64,000 nt of DNA from Streptomyces spinoverrucosus (lineage in GTDB: Bacteria > Actinomycetota > Actinomycetes > Streptomycetales > Streptomycetaceae): contig NZ_JADPZX010000001.1 in NCBI RefSeq assembly GCF_015712165.1, positions 4,848,001 through 4,912,000 on the forward strand, in the 5' to 3' direction. The notes under the pieces are model-generated. The model did no database searches and was not told the origin of the DNA. It saw nothing but the letters and a program-made list of their open reading frames with translations. The stretch's first letter is position 1. Each line of letters starts with the position of its first letter. Below, piece by piece: positions 43,716 to 50,842 of the stretch. Position numbers and translations under genes: made by a program.

Positions 43716-43725
43716 GGCGGGGGGA

Positions 43726-44391
43726 TCAGGGCCAGAGCAACTGCCTGGCCCACCCCTCACCACTGCTGACGTAGCGGAGCCGCACATGCCGCCGCCGCTC
43801 GTCACCCTGGAAGAACTCCACCTCGTCCGGGCGCAGCCGGTACAGCGTCCAGGTCGGGGACGGGGCCTGAGGGTCCTCCTGGGCGCGGGCCCAAGACGCC
43901 TCCGACGCCCGCGCGAGGTCCTCCAGGGAGTCCAGCGGCTCGCTCTGCCGTCCGGTCAGCGCGGCGGCCAGCGCGCCGGTCGAGCGGGCGTGCAGGTCGG
44001 CCAGGCTCTCGGCGGGCGGGGCGGTCGTGACCGGGCCGCGGACGCGGATCTGGCGGCCCTGGACGTGCCAGTAGAAGCCCAGTGCGGCGTACGGCCGCGT
44101 GGCGAGCTGTCGGCCCTTGCGGCTGGTCGCGTGCGTGGCGAAGGACCAGCAGTCCGCCTCCGCGCCGTGCAGCATCACCGTCCGTACGTCGGGCAGGCCC
44201 ATCTCGTCCGACGTGGCCAGGGACATCGTGTGCGGCTCCGGTTGCCCCGCCGCCACCGCCTCCGCGAACCAGGTGGCGAACAGCGGCAGCGGGGCCGCGG
44301 GCGCGGCGGCCGGGTCGAAGGCGGGGAGGTCGGTGACCTGCGGGTCCCACACCCGCAGCGACTTCAGCAGCTCGTGAAGATCCGGTTCCAT
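43726..44391 (-). CDS. Pyridoxamine 5'-phosphate oxidase-like flavoprotein (PdxH family)
   Basis: 221 residues with the PdxH layout: PHTMSLATSDEMGLPDVRTV, FATHATSRKGRQLATRPYAA, GFYWHVQGRQIRVRGPV and C-terminal PDEVEFFQGDERRRHVRLRY. PdxH oxidises pyridoxamine- or pyridoxine-5'-phosphate to PLP with FMN and O2. The extreme C-terminus reads WARQLLWP rather than the canonical W-x3-RLAP, so substrate contacts may differ. It is convergent with the acetyltransferase pair. I leave the symbol empty because a divergent paralogue is possible. Confidence 0.85.
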   Translation of the reverse strand: MEPDLHELLKSLRVWDPQVTDLPAFDPAAAPAAPLPLFATWFAEAVAAGQPEPHTMSLATSDEMGLPDVRTVMLHGAEADCWSFATHATSRKGRQLATRPYAALGFYWHVQGRQIRVRGPVTTAPPAESLADLHARSTGALAAALTGRQSEPLDSLEDLARASEASWARAQEDPQAPSPTWTLYRLRPDEVEFFQGDERRRHVRLRYVSSGEGWARQLLWP

Positions 44392-44416
44392 GCCCTCGAG
44401 TATCGGCCCCGGCGGG

Positions 44417-44842
44417 CTACACCGACCCGAGGTCCGACGACACCCACCGCTCCGGCCGCATCCGGATGACGACCATCTCGCCGTGGTTCTTCAGTGAGAA
44501 GTCGACGTACTCGTCGACCTTCTCGGCCGGGAGATAACGCGTCGAGATCTCGCGCAGCTTCTCCTCGGTGGCGGGGACGGTGTCCACGACCGGCCCCTCG
44601 ACCGACACGTAGCGGACGGTGGGCTCCACCCGGTCGACCATCAGCGTGAAGCGTCCGGCCGCGCTGATCAGCTGGTGCTTGCGGGAGTCCTGGCCCGTCA
44701 GGATCCACGCGTCGCCGCCGGGCTCGTACTGGTACCAGATCGGCACGCTGAGCGGTGCCCGGCCCTCCTCCGCGGCCACCGCCAGGGCGGCGATGTGCGG
44801 CTCGGCCAGGAACTGCTCGCGCTCTTCGCGGGTCAGTGCCAT
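44417..44842 (-). CDS. Split-barrel FMN/F420-binding oxidoreductase family protein
   Basis: 141 residues of the pyridoxamine-oxidase-like split-barrel fold: FLAEPHIAALAVAAEEGRAP, PIWYQYEPGGDAWILTGQDS, RFTLMVDRVEPTVRYVSVEG. Actinobacterial members bind FMN, F420 or heme. No specific substrate motif is visible. The start is ATG 44842. It lies 75 bp downstream of the thiolase-like gene in the same direction and may be co-transcribed with it. Confidence 0.82.
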   Translation of the reverse strand: MALTREEREQFLAEPHIAALAVAAEEGRAPLSVPIWYQYEPGGDAWILTGQDSRKHQLISAAGRFTLMVDRVEPTVRYVSVEGPVVDTVPATEEKLREISTRYLPAEKVDEYVDFSLKNHGEMVVIRMRPERWVSSDLGSV

Positions 44843-44917
44843 ACGGATCGCCTCCAGCGGCGTCGTCGTCGAACAGCCTGTGACCACCAGAACACCACGG
44901 GAGAAGCCGATGTTCCG

Positions 44918-46087
44918 TCAGCGACCCAGCACCACCGTCCCCGAAGAGCAGAACCAGCCCCCCGTCCCCGACGCCACCCCCAGCCGCGGCAGCCCCCCGT
45001 CTGCCCGGCGCACCTGCCGCGCCCCCGCCTCCCCGCGCACCTGCCGCACCGCCTCCACCAGCAGGAACAGTCCCCGCATCCCGGGATGCTGGGCCGACAG
45101 ACCGCCCCCGTCGGTGTTCACCGGCAGCTCCCCGCCCTCGACCCTGAGCCGCCCCTTCTCGACGAACGCGCCGCCCTCGCCCTTCCCGCAGAAGCCCAGG
45201 TCCTCCAGCGTCACCAGCGTCATGTACGTGAAGGCGTCGTAGATCTCGGCGAAGTCGATCTCCGCCGGCCGCACCCCGGCCCGCTCGAACGCCAGCCGCC
45301 CGCTCACCGCCGCCGGGGACCGGGTGAAGTCCGGCCACTCGGACATCGCGGAGTGCGAGACGTGCTCGCCGGTGCCGAGGATCCACACCGGAGCGGTACG
45401 GCAGTCCCGTGCGACGTCCTCCGCGGCCAGCAGGACCGCCGCGCCGCCGTCGGAGCGGATGCAGCAGTGCAGTTTGGTGAAGGGGTCCGCGATCATCGGG
45501 CCGGCCAGGACGTCGTCGACGGTGATCGGCGTGCGGAACATGGCCCGCGGGTTCAGCGCCGCGTTCGCCCGCGCCTGCACCGCCACGTCCGCCAGCTGCT
45601 CGATCGTCGTTCCGTACTCGATCATGTGACGGCGGGCCGCCATCGCGTACTTGGCGATCAGGGTGTGGCCGTACGGCACCTCGAACTGCAGCGGGCCGCG
45701 CGCGCCGAAGGAGAGGTTTCCGGTGCGCCGCCCGGCCTTCACGTCCGCGCGGGCCGTCGAGCCGTACACCAGCAGCACCGCCCGCGCGTGCCCGGCCGCG
45801 ATCGCGTCCGCCGCGTGCGCCGCCATCACCTCCCACGTCGAACCGCCGACCGACGTGGAGTCGACCCAGGTGGGGCGCAGGCCCAGGTACTCGGCCACCT
45901 CCACCGGCGCCAGGACACCCGTGCCGGCCGAGGCGAAGCCGTCGACGACCGTCCGGTCCAGCCCGGCGTCCGCGAGGGCCCGGCGGGCCGCCTGGGCGTG
46001 CAGGGTGTACGGGGTTGCCTCGTCGACACGGCCGCAGTCGGACAGGGACACGCCCACCACGGCGACTTTCCGGGTAGCAGCAGCCAT
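44918..46087 (-). CDS. Thiolase-fold lipid-transfer / retro-aldolase-like protein
   Basis: 389 residues resembling SCP-x/Ltp-type thiolases: KVAVVGVSLSDCGRVDEATP, FAEIYDAFTYMTLVTLEDLG, NTDGGGLSAQHPGMRGL. Aligning by eye with SCP-x thiolase (VNNNCSTGSTAL), the nucleophilic Cys position is Ser in VDSTSVGGSTWE. Classical thiolysis is therefore unlikely and aldolase-type cleavage (Ltp2-like) is plausible. A DUF35 partner lies at 41760. ATG 46087 directly abuts the operator at 46091-46107, without a ribosome site. The reaction is inferred, not shown. Confidence 0.87.
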   Translation of the reverse strand: MAAATRKVAVVGVSLSDCGRVDEATPYTLHAQAARRALADAGLDRTVVDGFASAGTGVLAPVEVAEYLGLRPTWVDSTSVGGSTWEVMAAHAADAIAAGHARAVLLVYGSTARADVKAGRRTGNLSFGARGPLQFEVPYGHTLIAKYAMAARRHMIEYGTTIEQLADVAVQARANAALNPRAMFRTPITVDDVLAGPMIADPFTKLHCCIRSDGGAAVLLAAEDVARDCRTAPVWILGTGEHVSHSAMSEWPDFTRSPAAVSGRLAFERAGVRPAEIDFAEIYDAFTYMTLVTLEDLGFCGKGEGGAFVEKGRLRVEGGELPVNTDGGGLSAQHPGMRGLFLLVEAVRQVRGEAGARQVRRADGGLPRLGVASGTGGWFCSSGTVVLGR

Positions 46088-46090
46088 GTT

Positions 46091-46107
46091 TCTGACGGTA
46101 CATCAGA
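46091..46107. promoter_or_regulatory. Regulon operator copy 8
   Basis: TCTGACGGTACATCAGA. Read leftward it gives TACCGTCAGAAACATG, placing TACCGT 13 to 8 bases before the thiolase-like ATG, the same geometry as at DoxX (TACCGTCAGATTCATG). Confidence 0.8.
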
Positions 46108-46141
46108 AACAGGTCTGGGCGGTTGGCTGCCGTCGGCCTAA

Positions 46142-46158
46142 TATGACAGGCCGTCAGA
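46142..46158. promoter_or_regulatory. Regulon operator copy 9
   Basis: TATGACAGGCCGTCAGA, immediately before AAGGAGG and the ATG of the acyl-CoA dehydrogenase. A TAATAT -10 (46139-46144) overlaps its left edge. Confidence 0.78.
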
Positions 46159-46173
46159 TCAAGGAGGTCGTTC

Positions 46174-47358
46174 ATGGACGCCGGCTTCACCCCCGAGCAG
46201 GACGAGATCCGCCGCACCCTCCGTGAACTGCTCCGCCGCCGCTGCACCCCCGAGCGGCTCCGCGCCGCCCTCGACACCCCGGCCGGACACGACCCCGCCC
46301 TCTGGACCGCCCTCGCCGAACAGCTCGGCCTGCCCGGGCTCGCCCTCCCCGAGGCGTACGGCGGTGTCGGCTGCTCGGCGACCGAACTCGCCCTCGCCGC
46401 CGAGGAGACGGGCCGCGCACTGGCCCCGTCGCCCTTGACCGCCACCGCCGTCCTCGCCGCGCCCCTCCTCCACGCGCTCGGCACCGACGCCCAGCGCGCC
46501 GAGCTGCTCCCGCGCATCACCTCCGGCGACCTCACCGCCGCCCTCGCCGTCCCCGGCCCCCGCCTCGCCACCGCCCTCGCGCTGACCGGCGACAACGCGG
46601 GCGACTGGGCCGGTGGCGGCCGGGCGGGTGGCGTGCAGGCGCGACGGGCGGACGGTGGCTGGCGGCTGTACGGGGAGGTCGACCAGGTGCTGGACGGCCA
46701 CAGCGCCGGGCTGCTGGTGGTCGCCGCGCACACCGGGGGGTTCGCCCGGTCGCGGACGCTGCTGTTCCTCGTACCCGGGGATGCCGCCGGACTGACCCGC
46801 GTACGGCAGACCGCCCTCGACGCGACCCGGCCACGGGCGCGGATCCAACTGCGAGATACGGAAGCCGAGTTGCTGGGCGTCGAGCAGTCTTCGGCCCTTG
46901 CCGCACTCGCCGCCCTCGGCGACACCGCCGCGGCCGTCCTTGCCGCCGAGGCCGTCGGCGCCGCCGACCGTGTCCTGGAGCGGACCGTCGAACACGTCGG
47001 GCAGCGCGAGCAGTTCGGGCGGCCCATCGGCTCCTTCCAGGCCGTCAAGCACCGGCTGGCCGACGTGTACGTGCAGGTGCAGGCGGCGCGCTCGGCGGCG
47101 TACTACGCGGCCTGGGCGACCGTCCACGGCGAACAGGTCGGCGGGCTCGCGCTCGCCCAGGCGCTGGAGGCGCTGCGGACCGCCGCCGCCGAGGGGATTC
47201 AACTGCACGGCGGCCTCGGATTCACCTGGGAGCACGACGCCCACCTGTACTTCAAGCGCGCGGCCGGCGACGAGCTGCTGTTCGGGCCGGTGCACCGGCT
47301 GCGCGCGCATGCCGCCGAGGCGGCGCGGCTGTTCGAGCGGGTGGAGGTGGCCGTCTGA
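46174..47358 (+). CDS. Acyl-CoA dehydrogenase (FadE-type)
   Basis: 394 residues: helical N-domain (FTPEQDEIRRTLRELLRRRC), middle beta-domain, and C-terminal TVEHVGQREQFGRPIGSFQA with GIQLHGGLGFTWEHDAHLYF. The usual flavin segment E-x-x-A-G-S is replaced by a weak ALAVPGPRLATALAL, so it looks like the partner-type subunit class, although full length. ATG 46174 follows AAGGAGG. The stop overlaps the next start by one base (TGATG), making an operon with the nitroreductase-family gene under operator copy 9. Confidence 0.9.
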   Translation: MDAGFTPEQDEIRRTLRELLRRRCTPERLRAALDTPAGHDPALWTALAEQLGLPGLALPEAYGGVGCSATELALAAEETGRALAPSPLTATAVLAAPLLHALGTDAQRAELLPRITSGDLTAALAVPGPRLATALALTGDNAGDWAGGGRAGGVQARRADGGWRLYGEVDQVLDGHSAGLLVVAAHTGGFARSRTLLFLVPGDAAGLTRVRQTALDATRPRARIQLRDTEAELLGVEQSSALAALAALGDTAAAVLAAEAVGAADRVLERTVEHVGQREQFGRPIGSFQAVKHRLADVYVQVQAARSAAYYAAWATVHGEQVGGLALAQALEALRTAAAEGIQLHGGLGFTWEHDAHLYFKRAAGDELLFGPVHRLRAHAAEAARLFERVEVAV

Positions 47359-47828
47359 TGGGTGTCGCCGGGATCGTCCAGAAGGTCTCCTCGACCAGGG
47401 GCTTCGCGAAGGCGGCGCCGTACGTCGTGCCCGCCCTCGACCGGGCCGTCCACCGCCTCACCCGAGGAAAGGTGCTGCTCAGCGCGGTCCTGCTGCCGGG
47501 CGTGATCCTGACCGCCACCGGCGCGCGGAGCGGGCGGCGGCGCCGTACGCCGCTGGCCTGTATGCCGGAGGAGGGCGGGCGGAGCTGGATCCTGGTCGGT
47601 TCCAACTTCGGCCGGACGGATCACCCCGCCTGGACCCACAACCTGCTCGCCCACCCGGAGGCCGAGATCAGCTGGCGGGGCCAGGACATACCGGTCACCG
47701 CCACGCTTCTGACGGACGTGGAACGGGCGAGGGCCTGGCGGGCGGTGCTGGCGTTCTGGCCGCCGTACGCGACGTATCAGCGGCGGGTGGAGCGGGAGAT
47801 CCGGCTGTTCAGACTTGTCCGGCGCTGA
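47358..47828 (+). CDS. Deazaflavin-dependent nitroreductase (Ddn) family protein
   Basis: 156 residues of the F420-binding split-barrel Ddn family: VILTATGARSGRRRRTPLAC, WILVGSNFGRTDHPAWTHNL, LAHPEAEISWRGQDIPVTAT. Members reduce quinones or enones with F420H2. The first ~40 residues are moderately hydrophobic and may associate with the membrane. It overlaps the dehydrogenase gene by one base. It may reduce a double bond of the same catabolic substrate or protect against quinones, both by inference. Confidence 0.9.
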   Translation: MGVAGIVQKVSSTRGFAKAAPYVVPALDRAVHRLTRGKVLLSAVLLPGVILTATGARSGRRRRTPLACMPEEGGRSWILVGSNFGRTDHPAWTHNLLAHPEAEISWRGQDIPVTATLLTDVERARAWRAVLAFWPPYATYQRRVEREIRLFRLVRR

Positions 47829-47831
47829 CCT

Positions 47832-48449
47832 CTACAGCGTCGCCAGCCGCTGTACGAGGAGAAACGCCCCGATCCCCAGCATCGCCGCCCCGGACGTGCG
47901 GGCCACCGCCCGCGCCGCCGCCGGGCGCGCCCCCAGCACCGCGCGTGCCGCGAGCCCGACGCCGAGGTAGACCACGGCACAGCACGCCATGTGCAGTAGC
48001 CCGAGGGCGGCGGTCTGGGCCGGGACCGGCAGGTGCCCGGGGCCCAGTGCGAGGAACTGCGGGAGGACCGAGAGGTAGAGCAGCAGCCCCTTGGGGTTGA
48101 GCCCGCTGATCATCGCGCCGCGCAGGAACACCCGGCCACCGGCCACCGGGGCGTCCCCGGCCTCAGGCGTGCCCGGGCGGCGCAGCACGCCCCACCCCAG
48201 CCACGCCAGATACGCCGCTCCGACCACCGTCAGTGCCGTGAGCAGGACCGGCGACCCCGCCACCAGGACCGCCAGGCCCGCCGCCGCGAGCAGCGTGTGC
48301 AGCGCGTAGCCGCTGACCAGGCCCGCCACCGCCGTGACCGGCGAGCGGTCGCGCAGACCGGCCGAGATCACATACGCCCAGTCCGCGCCCGGTACGCACA
48401 CCAGCAGCAGGTCGAGGGCGAGGAAGGAGATCAGGGTTGCGGAGTCCAT
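47832..48449 (-). CDS. LysE/RhtB-family amino-acid exporter
   Basis: 205 residues with six predicted membrane helices. The signatures are LLLVCVPGADWAYVISAGLR near the N-terminus, ALHTLLAAAGLAVLVAGSPV, and MISGLNPKGLLLYLSVLPQF. It exports amino acids or homoserine-like compounds. It is divergent from an Lrp/AsnC regulator across 83 bp, the standard exporter-regulator pair. The 3' end lies three bases from the convergent Ddn-family gene. Confidence 0.92.
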   Translation of the reverse strand: MDSATLISFLALDLLLVCVPGADWAYVISAGLRDRSPVTAVAGLVSGYALHTLLAAAGLAVLVAGSPVLLTALTVVGAAYLAWLGWGVLRRPGTPEAGDAPVAGGRVFLRGAMISGLNPKGLLLYLSVLPQFLALGPGHLPVPAQTAALGLLHMACCAVVYLGVGLAARAVLGARPAAARAVARTSGAAMLGIGAFLLVQRLATL

Positions 48450-48532
48450 GCTGGGGAGATTAGGCGGGAAGCGCCCGAAAGTGTTCCCGAAGTTTCCCCC
48501 TGATCGGCGCGAAATGGGGGAGAATCTTGCTC

Positions 48533-48985
48533 ATGGACGACATGGACCGGAAGATTCTTGCGGAGCTTCAGCAGGACGGGCGGCTGACCGTGACCGAGCT
48601 GGCCGCGCGGGTGCGGCTGAGTGTCTCGCCGTGCCATCGGCGGCTGCGGGAGCTGGAGCGGTCGGGGGCGATCAGCGGGTACCGGGCCGTGGTCGATCCG
48701 GGGGCCGTGGGGCTGACCTTCGAGGCGCTGGTCTTCGTGTCCATGCGGCAGGAGGACCGGGACACGGTCGCCGAGTTCGAGAAGGCGGTCAGCGAGGTGG
48801 AGCACGTGCTGGACGCGCAGCGGCTGTTCGGGGAGCCGGACTATCTGCTGCGGGTGGCCACCGCGGACCTCGCCGCGTTCCAGCGGCTGTACGACGAGCG
48901 GCTGGCGACGCTGCCGGGGGTGCAGCGGCTGACGTCGACGCTGGTGATGAAGCACGTGGTCAAGGACCGGCCGTTGCCGGCGTGA
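48533..48985 (+). CDS. Lrp/AsnC-family transcriptional regulator
   Basis: 150 residues. The N-terminal winged helix-turn-helix is MDRKILAELQQDGRLTVTEL with VSPCHRRLRELERSGAISGY. The C-terminal RAM domain is AEFEKAVSEVEHVLDAQRLF with EPDYLLRVATADLAAFQRLY. It probably senses an amino acid and controls the divergent LysE exporter. The start is ATG 48533; upstream GGGGGAGAATCTTGCTC supplies the ribosome site. A polypurine tract follows the gene. Confidence 0.93.
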   Translation: MDDMDRKILAELQQDGRLTVTELAARVRLSVSPCHRRLRELERSGAISGYRAVVDPGAVGLTFEALVFVSMRQEDRDTVAEFEKAVSEVEHVLDAQRLFGEPDYLLRVATADLAAFQRLYDERLATLPGVQRLTSTLVMKHVVKDRPLPA

Positions 48986-49038
48986 TGCGTGACAGGCGTG
49001 GCCCGCTCCGGTGGACCGCCGCCTGCCTGACAGGACTT

Positions 49039-49095
49039 GGAGGGAAAGGAAGGGAAAGGAAGGGGATGGGAGAAAAGGGGAAAGGGGGAAAGGGG
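49039..49095. repeat. 57-bp polypurine tract
   Basis: Fifty-six of 57 bases are G or A (one T at 49067), built from GGGAAAGGA-like units, between the 3' ends of the convergent Lrp and TetR genes. It could form a triplex or G-quadruplex, or act in bidirectional termination; no ordinary hairpin is present. Confidence 0.85.
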
Positions 49096-49104
49096 TGCTC
49101 GCGG

Positions 49105-49752
49105 TTACTTGGTCGGCTTCTTTCCGGTGATGCCCAGGTGCACCAACAAGGCGAGATTCGGCTTGAGTTCGGCCTGCTTGACGCCCCAGCTCTGGAAGCC
49201 CTTCTGGTGCGAGGCCACCGCCGCGAGCATCGCGACCAGGGAACCGGCGATCGCCGCCGGGTTCACGTCCTTGTCGACGCGGCCTTTGGACTGGAGTTCG
49301 GTGACGGCGTCCACCAGGGAGTTGTTCACGGAGTTGAGGATCTTCATGCGGATCTTGTAGAACCGCTTGTCCCCCTCGGCGGCGCCGAGATCGACGACGC
49401 GCAGAATCGCGTCGTTCTTGCGCCAGAACTCCAGGAAGCCGTCGACGAGTTCCTGGGCGGTCTGCCAGCCGGCCTTGCCGGTCCAGGTGCGGCCTTCGAG
49501 CAGTTCCGTCAATCCGGCGCCCTCGGCGGCCATTTGCTCGGCGATCTCCAGGACGGCGCCCTCGACGTCCGGGAAGTACTGGTAGAAGGTCGCCGGCGAA
49601 GTGCCCGCCTTCCGGGCGACATCGATGACCTTGACGTCCCGGTAGGGAGAGGAGCTGAGCATCTCGCTGAGGCAGTCGAGCAGCTTCTGCCGCGTCGCCT
49701 GCCCGCGCCGACCGGCCACGCGGCCGTCGACGGTACGCACTTGTCCTGTCAT
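49105..49752 (-). CDS. TetR-family regulator, candidate repressor of the palindrome regulon
   Basis: 215 residues. The N-terminal TetR helix-turn-helix is TRQKLLDCLSEMLSSSPYRD, VIDVARKAGTSPATFYQYFP. The ligand domain follows (LTELLEGRTWTGKAGWQTAQ, GFLEFWRKNDAILRVVDLGA). It is the only TetR gene in the window, and TetR proteins typically bind 15-20 bp palindromes like the eleven found here. A degenerate copy (49745-49761) overlaps its own start codon, suggesting autoregulation. It also lies two genes from afsK, a position at which I recall a TetR gene in S. coelicolor, so it may instead belong to that conserved locus. Confidence 0.9.
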   Translation of the reverse strand: MTGQVRTVDGRVAGRRGQATRQKLLDCLSEMLSSSPYRDVKVIDVARKAGTSPATFYQYFPDVEGAVLEIAEQMAAEGAGLTELLEGRTWTGKAGWQTAQELVDGFLEFWRKNDAILRVVDLGAAEGDKRFYKIRMKILNSVNNSLVDAVTELQSKGRVDKDVNPAAIAGSLVAMLAAVASHQKGFQSWGVKQAELKPNLALLVHLGITGKKPTK

Positions 49753-49761
49753 GCCGTCAGC
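49745..49761. promoter_or_regulatory. Degenerate operator over the TetR start codon
   Basis: CCTGTCATGCCGTCAGC matches the consensus at most positions, with a strong right half (GCCGTCAG) and a poor left half. The TetR ATG (49750-49752) lies inside it. Confidence 0.4.
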
Positions 49762-49874
49762 TTACCGAGGGGTGATGGGAGCGCGATTCGGCCGACTGCA
49801 AATGGGGTGCACGGGGGAACGGAGCGCGGTGTGGCCGGTGAGCGGGGTGTCGGCGGCGCCGTTACTTTGGCGGC

Positions 49875-50609
49875 ATGGCCGAAAACAGCACATCTGCTCG
49901 CGAAGCGGCGTACCCCGAGGGTGTCCCGTGCTGGGTGGACGCGCAGCTCGCCGACGTCGAGGCGGGCAAGCGGTTCTACGGTGAGCTCTTCGGGTGGTCC
50001 TTCCAGCCGTCGTACGGCGGAACCGTGTGGGCCCACCGCGAGGGCGAGCCCGTCGCCGCGCTCGCGCAGAAGGCGGACGGCCGGCTGCCCACTGTCTGGA
50101 CGGTGTACTTCGCGACGCCGGACGCCGAGGTGCTCACCGGGCGGATCCGGGCGGCCGGCGGCCAGGTGGTCACCGCGCCGATGCCGGTCGGCGAGCTGGG
50201 CGTCGCCGCGCTGGCCACCGACCCCGAGGGCGCGGTGTTCGGCCTGTGGCAGCCGGGAACGCACACCGGCTTCGGCGTGCGGCACGAGCCCGGCGCCTTC
50301 GTCTGGGCGGAGCTGTACGCCCGCGACACCGACGCCGCCAACACCTTCTACGGCGATCTCTTCCACGACGCCCTGTTCGGGCCGGACGCCGAGCCCGACT
50401 TCGGCCGCGCGCCGCTCACCGAGGTCTTCCCGGCCGAGATGCCGCCGCACTTCGTCGTCCACTTCGGGGTGGCGGACTGCGAGGCCGCGCTCACCGAGGT
50501 GATCCGGCTGGGCGGCCGGATCCAGGCGGGACCTTTCGACACCTCGTACGGCACGGTGGGGGTGGCCACGGACGACCAGGGCGCGTCGTTCGCGGTGCTC
50601 CAGCGCTGA
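49875..50609 (+). CDS. kbpA: Two-domain VOC/glyoxalase-fold protein, probable AfsK-binding protein KbpA
   Basis: 244 residues: two vicinal-oxygen-chelate domains (PCWVDAQLADVEAGKRFYGE; FVWAELYARDTDAANTFYGD), each with the beta-alpha-beta-beta-beta layout, and ATDPEGAVFGLWQPG and ATDDQGASFAVLQ closing them. In S. coelicolor, KbpA (about 250 residues) is encoded directly upstream of afsK and inhibits AfsK autophosphorylation. Position, direction and size fit; the assignment rests on synteny recalled from knowledge, not on a search. The ATG follows GCGGC with no strong ribosome site. It is divergent from the TetR gene. Confidence 0.68.
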   Translation: MAENSTSAREAAYPEGVPCWVDAQLADVEAGKRFYGELFGWSFQPSYGGTVWAHREGEPVAALAQKADGRLPTVWTVYFATPDAEVLTGRIRAAGGQVVTAPMPVGELGVAALATDPEGAVFGLWQPGTHTGFGVRHEPGAFVWAELYARDTDAANTFYGDLFHDALFGPDAEPDFGRAPLTEVFPAEMPPHFVVHFGVADCEAALTEVIRLGGRIQAGPFDTSYGTVGVATDDQGASFAVLQR

Positions 50610-50650
50610 CCCACCGCCGATCCGGCGTGACTCGGCGGGCTTTGCGCCAC

Positions 50651-50683
50651 CACTTGTCCGGGGATGCGCCTGCACTTGTCCGG
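50651..50683. promoter_or_regulatory. Direct repeat upstream of afsK
   Basis: CACTTGTCCGG occurs at 50651-50661 and 50673-50683, exactly 22 bp (two helical turns) apart, between kbpA and afsK. The 9-mer CACTTGTCC also occurs at 49738-49746, at the 5' end of the TetR gene. A candidate regulator-binding site. Confidence 0.45.
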
Positions 50684-50842
50684 TTATGGGGTGAGACACC
50701 CGATATATCACCGGGTTCGCAACCTGTGGCCGGGACAGGAAGAATCGGGGTGCGTGCCGCCACGGCGGTGCGGTGGTGAGACGCTGCACGGGGTCGCGTA
50801 CATATGTGGGTGACGCGGCTCGTACGGGGAGGTGGCAGGCAA

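Noticed and set aside
43726..44391. Confident pdxH symbol
   Set aside because: The C-terminus lacks the canonical RLAP ending; a divergent paralogue cannot be excluded.
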